Source: Comamonadaceae bacterium ALPHA2B (GTDB lineage Bacteria; Pseudomonadota; Gammaproteobacteria; Burkholderiales; Burkholderiaceae_C). From it: 52,597 nucleotides of DNA. The notes under the pieces were generated by a model, which worked only from the letters and a program-made list of their open reading frames with translations, ran no database searches and was not told where the DNA came from. The translations under genes were made by a program, and so were the position numbers. Positions 51,008 through 52,597 of the stretch are shown here, one piece after another (positions within the stretch are counted from its first letter, which is position 1; every line of letters starts with the position of its first letter). The stretch spans positions 1 through 52,597 of the forward strand of contig SCOE01000038.1 in the NCBI GenBank assembly GCA_005503065.1, in the 5' to 3' direction.

Positions 51008-52597
51008 TCAGCCGCCCGCGCCGTCGCGCCGACGCTGCTGCATGCGCTGCCAGCGCTCGATGGCGGCCGGGTCACCCTTGTCGAGCTGGTCGAGGAACTG
51101 CTTGCGGCGCGCGAGTTGCTCCGGGTCGTCCTTCACGGACTCCAGCATGCGCTGGCGCTGCTCGGCCGTGGGCAGGCCGGCAGCGCCCGGCGCCACATGT
51201 GCGCCCGAGGGCGCCGCCGTCGCGGCCGTGCCCTCGCCCACCGGCGCCGGGCCGGGCGCACCCACGACGGGTGCCGAGGCCGTGCCCTGCGGCGCGGGTG
51301 CGGCGCCCGGGCCTCCGGAGCCCTGGCCTTGGCCACCCGCCCCCTGCTGGCCGCGACGACGGCCCTGGCCGGTGCCCTGGCGCGGGCCGGCCGCCGGCCG
51401 CTCGCCCTGCAGCTGCACGCGCGAGCCTTCGCTCAGGCGGTCGCCGCCTTCGGTCACCACCAGTTCGCCGGCCTTCAGGCCCTCGGTGATGGCGGTCACG
51501 TCGACGGTCGACTCGCCGCGCTTGACCGCGCGCATCGACACCGTGCGGTCCTCGCCGATCACGTAGACGTAGGGGCCGTTGGGGCCGGTGCGCACGGCCG
51601 TCACCGGCACCACCAGCGCGTTGATGGTGCGCAGCGTGAGCCGCACGTTCACGAACTGGCTGGGAAAGAGCTTGGCCTCGACGTTGTCGAAGCGGGCCTT
51701 GGCCTTGACGGTGCCGGTGGTGGTGTCGACCACGTTGTCCAGCGTCGAGAAGCTGCCGCTGTCGAGCCGGTCGCTGCGGGTGCGGTCCAGCGCGGCCACG
51801 GCGAGCTTGCGGCCGGCCGCGGCCTCGGCCTGGATCTCGGGCACGCGGTCCTGCGGCACGGCGAACTGCACGTCGATGGGGTTCATCTGCGTGATGACGG
51901 CGATGCCGGTGGTCGAGCCGGCCGCCACGGTGTTGCCCGGGTCGACGGCGCGCAGGCCGATGCGGCCCGTGACCGGCGCGGTGATGCGCGTGAACTCCAG
52001 GTTCACCCGGGCCGCCGCCTCGGAGGCCTTGTCGCTGACGACCGTGCCCTCGAGCTGCTTGACCAGCGCGGCCTGCGTGTCCACGTCCTGGCGGGCGATC
52101 GAGTCCTGGCCCAGCAGGGTGCGGTAGCGGCCCAGCGTGACGCGCGCCGCCTCCAGCTGCGCCTCGTCGCGCATGCGGGTGCCGCGCGCCTGCTCCAGCG
52201 CCTGTTCGTAAGGCCGCGGGTCGATGCGGGCCAGCAGCTGGCCCTTCTTCACCGTCTGGCCTTCGGTGAAGAGCACCTCGGTCAGCACGCCCCCCACCTG
52301 GGGCTTGAGCGTGATGGTGGCCAGCGGCGTGACGGTGCCCAGCGCGTCGATGGTGATCGGCAGCTCGGCCGACGTGACGGCCGCATGGCCCACGGTGACG
52401 AGGCCGGCGCCGCCGCCGGGCCCGCCTGGCCCGCCCGGGCCGCCGGGGCCACGTGGACCACCGGCGAACCCACCGCGGGCATCGGCCGCCGGCCGCTTGA
52501 TCAGGTAATAGCTGCCGCCGACGAGCGCGCCGAGCACCAGCACCGCCACCAGCGCGCCGACCCAGCGGCGGCGGCCGATGCCCGCGGTGGGTTCGCC
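51008..52597 (-). CDS. mdtA: RND periplasmic adaptor (membrane fusion protein), MdtA/MuxA type; 5' end beyond window
   Basis: A periplasmic adaptor protein of at least 529 codons that links the RND pump to the outer-membrane channel. The frame is open to the window edge at 52597, so the start is missing; a GTG at 52549 is an internal codon. An N-terminal anchor (VAVLVLGALVGGSYYLI) leads to a Gly/Pro low-complexity stretch (GPGGPGGPGGPGG), then the lipoyl/hairpin core (LKPQVGGVLTEVLF, DPRPYEQALEQARGT, VNLEFTRITAPVTGRIGLR). The C-terminal ~120 residues are an unusual Gly/Gln/Ala/Pro-rich tail ending in a charged helix (QLARRKQFLDQLDKGDPAAI). MdtA in E. coli has about 415 residues. Confidence 0.92.
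   Translation of the reverse strand, partial: GEPTAGIGRRRWVGALVAVLVLGALVGGSYYLIKRPAADARGGFAGGPRGPGGPGGPGGPGGGAGLVTVGHAAVTSAELPITIDALGTVTPLATITLKPQVGGVLTEVLFTEGQTVKKGQLLARIDPRPYEQALEQARGTRMRDEAQLEAARVTLGRYRTLLGQDSIARQDVDTQAALVKQLEGTVVSDKASEAAARVNLEFTRITAPVTGRIGLRAVDPGNTVAAGSTTGIAVITQMNPIDVQFAVPQDRVPEIQAEAAAGRKLAVAALDRTRSDRLDSGSFSTLDNVVDTTTGTVKAKARFDNVEAKLFPSQFVNVRLTLRTINALVVPVTAVRTGPNGPYVYVIGEDRTVSMRAVKRGESTVDVTAITEGLKAGELVVTEGGDRLSEGSRVQLQGERPAAGPRQGTGQGRRRGQQGAGGQGQGSGGPGAAPAPQGTASAPVVGAPGPAPVGEGTAATAAPSGAHVAPGAAGLPTAEQRQRMLESVKDDPEQLARRKQFLDQLDKGDPAAIERWQRMQQRRRDGAGG

Noticed and set aside
1..52597. CRISPR arrays, tRNA/rRNA genes and insertion sequences
   Set aside because: I saw no regular repeat-spacer pattern, no cloverleaf-like tRNA, no rRNA core sequence and no transposase-like protein; repeats found are the dispersed elements described.

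Overview
High-GC bacterial chromosome. The combination of genes suggests a betaproteobacterium of the order Burkholderiales, probably family Comamonadaceae (Variovorax/Acidovorax-like; my inference). The supporting signs are three Bug/TctC-type periplasmic receptors without their membrane partners, a class III CoA-transferase catabolic cluster, an orphan Anbu proteasome-like protease, and scattered copies of a small AT-rich GCTAT...ATAGC repeat that I associate with this family. I saw no tRNA, rRNA, CRISPR array, prophage or insertion sequence.

Layout. (1) 22-7555, plus strand: an assimilatory nitrate-reduction operon. It runs GAF-domain protein, single-domain globin, NirB-like FAD/NADH reductase, NasA-type molybdenum nitrate reductase with a C-terminal BFD-like Fe-S domain, YbiB, and the siroheme-forming methyltransferase CobA, then a hairpin terminator. 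A 32-bp duplication of the nasA start lies just before nasA. (2) 7677-13703: a catabolic island with citryl-CoA lyase-like enzyme, Bug receptor and CaiB-type CoA-transferase, then a LysR regulator divergent from an intradiol (hydroxyquinol-type) dioxygenase and a second Bug receptor. (3) 13827-23108: mostly core genes (HDOD protein, membrane fatty-acid hydroxylase, YiiX-like lipoprotein, MarC, BaiN, rpsU, YqeY, Nudix, PmbA, YjgA/DarP, MogA). (4) 23194-26142: MarR regulator divergent from Bug receptor plus sulfatase, with a perfect palindrome between them. (5) 26317-27766: a YqjI-like PadR metal regulator and its YqjH-like ferric reductase; the reductase is frameshifted in a run of six C. (6) 27927-35135: membrane-anchored unknown, MutS, Anbu, small hypothetical, and a NarL-type two-component pair. 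(7) 35202-42178: UppP, an amino-acid module (racemase-like protein, solute-binding protein, class III aminotransferase, divergent RpiR regulator with a phased operator array), a lytic transglycosylase and a RibD-like reductase. (8) 42291-52597, minus strand: a MdtABC/MuxABC-type RND efflux operon with its own outer-membrane lipoprotein. It is interrupted by a 670-bp gene-free spacer made of two facing copies of a ~170-bp repeat, and is cut by the window end inside mdtA.

The most unusual theme is the repeats. Six copies or part copies of the GCTAT...ATAGC element occur in 52 kb. Three are read through in frame inside genes (ybiB, baiN, and the N-terminus of the efflux outer-membrane protein). 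Other points for follow-up are the globin and GAF protein in the nitrate operon, the phased operator array, the reductase frameshift, the isolated Anbu gene, and Ser/Thr/Asn-rich and Gly/Pro-rich insertions in the efflux proteins. I did not find a clearly new defence or biosynthetic system.
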